From: Streptomyces pseudovenezuelae
GTDB lineage: Bacteria; Actinomycetota; Actinomycetes; Streptomycetales; Streptomycetaceae
DNA length: 58,963 nt
Direction: 5' to 3'
Assembly (NCBI RefSeq): GCF_001513955.1
Contig: NZ_KQ948148.1
Span: 428,019-486,981, forward strand
The notes under the pieces were generated by a model. The model worked only from the letters and a program-made list of their open reading frames with translations, did no database searches and was not told the origin of the DNA. Each line of letters opens with the position of its first letter. Within the stretch, counting starts at the first letter, position 1. Below, in pieces: positions 57,468-58,963 of this stretch. A program made the translations under genes and the position numbers.

Positions 57468-58963
57468 TCACTCGACGGTGACCACGACGGAGTGCCATCC
57501 ACTGGCGCCGTCGGGGATCGTGCGAGCGCGCCGGTCGGTCTGGACCGCGCCGGTGCGGTCGGTGGCGCGCACGGTGAGGGTGTGGCCGCCCTTGGTCGCC
57601 CGCCACGGGAAGGACCACTGGCGCCAGGTGTCGCGCGAGTCCTCGGCCGCCAGCCGGGCCTGCTGCCAGGGGCCGTCGTCGACGCGGATCTCGACCTTGT
57701 CGATGCCGCGGTGCTGGGCCCAGGCGACCCCGGCGACCATGACGGTCCCGCTCTTCGGGCGGGCGAACGGCTTGGGCGTGTCGATCCGCGACTGCGTCTT
57801 GATCGGCGCCTCGCGAGCCCAGCCGCGCTTGACCCAGTAGGGGTCGTAGGAGTCGAAGGTGGTGAGCTCGATGTCCTTGATCCACTTGCAGGCGGAGACG
57901 AAGCCGTAGAGGCCGGGCACCACCATGCGGACCGGGAAGCCGTGGGCGAAGGGCAGCGGGCGGCCGTTCATCCCGAGGGCGAGGAGCGCGTCCCGGCCGT
58001 CCATGAGCTCCTCGACCGGGCTGCCGATCGTCATGCCGTCCACCGAGCGGGCGACCAGCTGGTCGGCCGGGCCGCCCTCGGACGGCGGCCGCACCCCGCA
58101 CTCGGCCAGCAGGTCGGCCAGCCGTACGCCGATCCAGCGGGCGTTGCCGACGTAGGGGCCGCCGACCTCGTTGGAGACACAGGTCAGGGTGATGTCCCGC
58201 TCGACCGTCTCGCGCCGCAGGAGATCGTCGTAGGAGAGGACGACCGGTCGGGCGACTCCCCTGCCGTGCAGGCGCAGCCGCCAGGAGGTCGCGTCCACCT
58301 TGGGCACCACCAGCGCGGTGTCCACGCGGTAGAAGTCGCGGGCCGGGGTGACGAACGGGCTGACCCCGGCGATCCGCAGTCCGGCGCCCCGGGGTACGGG
58401 GGGAGCCGGGGACGCGGGCCGGGGAAGCACCGCCGCCTCGCGGGAGGCGACCGCGTCCCGGCCGTCGGCCCCGCGCAACGCCCGGCCGAGCAGCCCCGCC
58501 CCGGCCGACACCGCGGCGGTGGCCCCGGCAGCGAGCACGAACCCACGACGGTCCCAGCCCCGCACACCGGCGAACGGCAGGTCACGCTCGGAACCCGGGT
58601 CGGCGGCCGGGACGGTCTCGGGCACGGACGCGGGCAGACCGGATTCCGCCGAGCCGACAGCCCCCGTCCCCACCTGCGCGGAACCCTCCGCATCCGCCAC
58701 GGTGCCGTCCCCGTCAGCCGCGCCACGACCCACGCGCAGACCGGATCCCGCCGAGCCGACGGCACCCGTCCCCGCCTCCGCATCCGTGACGTCCCCCGGA
58801 CCGCCCCCGGCCGCCGCGCCACGCCCCACGCGCGGACCGGATCCCGCTGAGCCGGCCGGGCCCGCCCCGACATCCCCGCAGCCCGCCTGCGGGATGCGCC
58901 CGGAACCCCCCGCATCCGCCACCGTGGCGTCCCCCGGACCGCCGGCGGCAACCGCGCCACGGT
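57468..58963 (-). CDS. Molybdopterin-dependent oxidoreductase (sulfite-oxidase fold), 5' end outside the window
   Basis: At least 498 codons are open and the frame runs off the right edge. After a repeat-rich Gly/Ala/Ser linker there is GWDRRGFVLAAGATAAVSAGAGLLG (a membrane or Tat-like helix) and then the Mo-pterin domain: DITLTCVSNEVGGPYVGNARWIGVRLADLL (Mo-ligand Cys), NGRPLPFAHGFPVRMVVPGLYG and SACKWIKDIELTT. A dimerisation Ig-like domain follows, with VAGVAWAQHRGIDKVEIRVDDGPWQQA. Homologues often carry several N-terminal membrane helices before this linker, so the true start is likely beyond 58963. Confidence 0.88.
   Translation of the reverse strand, partial: RGAVAAGGPGDATVADAGGSGRIPQAGCGDVGAGPAGSAGSGPRVGRGAAAGGGPGDVTDAEAGTGAVGSAGSGLRVGRGAADGDGTVADAEGSAQVGTGAVGSAESGLPASVPETVPAADPGSERDLPFAGVRGWDRRGFVLAAGATAAVSAGAGLLGRALRGADGRDAVASREAAVLPRPASPAPPVPRGAGLRIAGVSPFVTPARDFYRVDTALVVPKVDATSWRLRLHGRGVARPVVLSYDDLLRRETVERDITLTCVSNEVGGPYVGNARWIGVRLADLLAECGVRPPSEGGPADQLVARSVDGMTIGSPVEELMDGRDALLALGMNGRPLPFAHGFPVRMVVPGLYGFVSACKWIKDIELTTFDSYDPYWVKRGWAREAPIKTQSRIDTPKPFARPKSGTVMVAGVAWAQHRGIDKVEIRVDDGPWQQARLAAEDSRDTWRQWSFPWRATKGGHTLTVRATDRTGAVQTDRRARTIPDGASGWHSVVVTVE
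58622..58963 (-). repeat. In-frame linker repeats in the molybdoenzyme gene
   Basis: The coding strand repeats units of about 95-135 bp that translate as VGRGAAAGGGPGDVTDAEAG plus TGAVGSAGSGLR, next VGRGAADGDGTVADAEG plus GTGAVGSAESGLP, preceded by a third diverged unit (GRGAVAAGGPGDATVADAGG ... GAGPAGSAGSGPR) that reaches the window edge. The frame is kept throughout, giving a Gly/Ala-rich flexible linker. Confidence 0.8.

Overview
The window is a high-GC actinobacterial chromosome segment, almost certainly from a Streptomyces. Supporting signs are very strong G/C bias at third codon positions, many GTG starts and 4-base GTGA/ATGA gene overlaps, Tat and lipobox signals, an LAXTG sorting signal, Streptomyces-type DUF families (DUF4232, DUF3500, DUF6479, DUF4328, DUF6445), and a typical dispersed intergenic GC-rich repeat. 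The content is core or semi-core envelope, stress and signalling genes. I see no rRNA, tRNA, CRISPR array, insertion sequence, phage genes or secondary-metabolite cluster.

Layout. 1-6 kb: a DedA remnant, a DUF4232 lipoprotein divergent from a membrane-anchored HTH protein, an AUR1-type PAP2 protein, and an MmyB-type regulator divergent from an FMN reductase, followed by a decayed SDR gene. 6.7-12.9 kb: a cold-shock protein and a DEAD-box helicase with leader hairpins, a PAS/GAF/SpoIIE/ATPase stress phosphatase and a DUF3533-type membrane protein. 12.9-18.8 kb: an acyltransferase, an OmpR-type two-component pair, a degenerate repeat array derived from the kinase 3' end, and a Tat-exported DUF3500 protein. 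18.9-27 kb: two small ORFs (one without a normal start codon), a TerD-family protein, an inositol monophosphatase family protein, an orphan NarL-type kinase, an MMPL transporter and a secreted tripeptidyl-peptidase-like hydrolase. 27-36 kb: a large secreted lytic-transglycosylase-like protein, a stand-alone TrpF divergent from a CBM-PL9 pectate lyase, and an ECF sigma/anti-sigma-like pair.

36-48 kb: a NarL-type two-component operon flanked by a CPBP protease gene and a 52-residue membrane protein gene. Both flanking genes carry the same 16-bp palindrome about 90 bp upstream. Then come a xylose/ribose-type binding protein, several small membrane proteins, a DUF6445 oxygenase, a DUF4142 protein, a GH13 alpha-glucosidase and a sortase-anchored surface protein. 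48-59 kb: small conserved proteins and a tightly coupled lipid-modification operon (FAD oxidoreductase, DUF1365, cyclopropane-type methyltransferase, an internally deleted second methyltransferase, DUF1295, hydrolase). The end holds a BrkB membrane protein, a DUF2273/Asp23 envelope-stress pair, a fasciclin lipoprotein and a molybdopterin oxidoreductase that runs off the right edge.

Two themes stand out. First, there is a probable self-contained regulon of kinase, regulator, CPBP protease and small membrane protein, defined by a shared operator. Second, there is repeated local DNA rearrangement: three independent degenerate repeat expansions (beside the 15-16 kb kinase, in the methyltransferase N-terminus, in the molybdoenzyme N-terminus) and three decayed genes (DedA, SDR, second methyltransferase).
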